Positions 13,427 to 14,247 of a stretch of 14,247 nucleotides of DNA are shown here, piece after piece. The notes under the pieces were generated by a model, which worked only from the letters and a program-made list of their open reading frames with translations, made no database searches and was not told where the DNA came from. Both the position numbers and the translations under genes were made by a program. Source of the stretch: Minisyncoccota bacterium. Its GTDB lineage: Bacteria > Patescibacteriota > Minisyncoccia > UBA6257 > HR35. Numbering within the stretch: the stretch's first letter is position 1; every line of letters starts with the position of its first letter. The stretch lies in assembly GCA_028276075.1 (NCBI GenBank), contig JAPYXA010000008.1:1-14247 (forward strand), read 5' to 3'.

Positions 13427-14247
13427 ATGGATAGAGTAATTATTACTTTTATTTTACTAAATTTTATGTTAATTTCTTTAACTGCTCTTTTTTCCTTAAA
13501 TAAATTTGACTTGTTTACAAAACAATTATTTTTTTGGGCAATTGGTTTGATTATATATTTAAGTAGTTTCTTTTTTGATTTTCGTTTTATTTTTGAAAAA
13601 TATTTTTACAATCTAATAATTATTTTATCATTTATAATACTTTTTTTAGTATTGTTTACTTCTCAAAATTTAAAAAGTTGGTTTAATCTGTATGGTTTTG
13701 GTATTCAACCTTCAGAATTTGCAAAACTAGGATTCTTTTTGATTTTTGCTAGATTTTTGAGTTATTATCAATTTGACCTTATAAATCCTTTTTATTTATT
13801 TTTATCTTTTTTTGTTTTATTTCCTTATCTAATTTTAATATTGCTTCAACCTGATTGGGGGATGGCTTTTTTATATTTTTTGATCTGGTTATTTTCAATC
13901 ATTTCCTTTGTATCAAAAAAGGAAATATTTTATGGAATTTTAATTATAATTTTAGTTTTTTCTCTTCTGTGGTTTTTCATTTTGAAAGATTATCAGAAAG
14001 CAAGGATTATTTCTTTAATTAATCCATCCATAGATCCTTTAAAGTCAGGATATAATTTAAGACAAATTAAAATTTCTTTAGGAACAAGCAGTTTTTTGGG
14101 GAAAGGAGTTGGATTAGGAGAAATTGGGAGATTGGGTTTTCTTCCTTCTGCTTTTACAGATTTTATTTTAACTTTTTTAGTAGAAGAAAGAGGAATTGTT
14201 ATTTTTATTTTTTATTCATTTTTGCTATTTTTATTGCTTAAAGAAAT
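13427..14247 (+). CDS. rodA: SEDS-family glycosyltransferase RodA/FtsW-like, 3' truncated by window edge
   Basis: The frame from ATG 13427 stays open to the last base, giving 273 residues of a polytopic membrane protein. SEDS landmarks are SWFNLYGFGIQPSEFAK (84-100), LLQPDWGMAF (139-148, the LQPDLGTA-type motif), SGYNLRQIKISLGTSSFLGKG (207-227) and TDFILTFLVEERG (244-256), with Asp245 at the catalytic position. The QPDWG-type motif and stand-alone position suggest RodA (elongation) rather than a second FtsW; the partner penicillin-binding protein is not visible. The last helices and C-terminus lie beyond the window. Upstream is a divergent small membrane-protein gene only 6 bases away, so its promoter must lie inside that gene or its message is leaderless. 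Confidence 0.88.
   Translation, partial: MDRVIITFILLNFMLISLTALFSLNKFDLFTKQLFFWAIGLIIYLSSFFFDFRFIFEKYFYNLIIILSFIILFLVLFTSQNLKSWFNLYGFGIQPSEFAKLGFFLIFARFLSYYQFDLINPFYLFLSFFVLFPYLILILLQPDWGMAFLYFLIWLFSIISFVSKKEIFYGILIIILVFSLLWFFILKDYQKARIISLINPSIDPLKSGYNLRQIKISLGTSSFLGKGVGLGEIGRLGFLPSAFTDFILTFLVEERGIVIFIFYSFLLFLLLKE

Noticed and set aside
1..14247. CRISPR arrays, insertion sequences, integrases, attachment sites, toxin-antitoxin or defence genes
   Set aside because: I saw no regularly spaced repeats, transposase motifs or defence domains; the tRNA is not flanked by an integrase or a duplicated 3' end.

Overview
The window is about 14 kb of very AT-rich bacterial chromosome. It has short intergenic gaps, small overlaps between genes, TAA as almost the only stop codon, and no recognisable Shine-Dalgarno sequence in front of any gene. 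The gene content is housekeeping: ribosomal proteins S18, L13, S9 and L21, SecA, methionyl-tRNA synthetase, FtsW, MurG and RodA. Compact variants such as a short L13 and a MurG with HDSDSVPG, an insertion in SecA NBD1, and a DUF4116 repeat protein suggest a member of the Candidate Phyla Radiation (Patescibacteria), perhaps Parcubacteria-like. That placement is inference from protein style. The genetic code looks standard, because no conserved gene contains an internal UGA.

Layout. Positions 1-1913 hold the C-terminal part of an M16 peptidase-like protein, an AI-2E family membrane protein, a tRNA-Gln(CUG) gene lying entirely inside the 3' end of that membrane-protein reading frame, and rpsR ten bases after the tRNA. 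Positions 1973-2748 hold a TTG-initiated protein with five DUF4116-type helical repeats. The TTG lies in the loop of a perfect 8-bp inverted repeat. Positions 2749-2977 are a non-coding leader with a -10-like box, a small hairpin and a strong terminator-like hairpin ending just before a PfkB-family sugar/nucleoside kinase gene. That gene overlaps a Wzx-like flippase gene. Positions 5200-6058 are rplM-rpsI. Positions 6102-8651 are ftsW-murG plus a small three-helix membrane protein. Positions 8664-13140 are rplU, secA and metG. Positions 13162-13420 carry two tiny overlapping membrane-protein reading frames on the minus strand. The window ends inside rodA, whose ATG lies only 6 bases from the divergent start of the first small gene.

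How the genes fit together. The window mixes translation (four ribosomal proteins, MetRS, tRNA-Gln), peptidoglycan synthesis (FtsW and RodA polymerases, MurG making lipid II), envelope glycan export (flippase) and protein export (SecA). I did not find a clear new multi-gene system. The signals most worth a second look are the tRNA nested in a coding frame with rpsR directly behind it, the attenuator-like leader of the kinase/flippase pair, the hairpin around the DUF4116 start, and the divergent pair of tiny membrane proteins.
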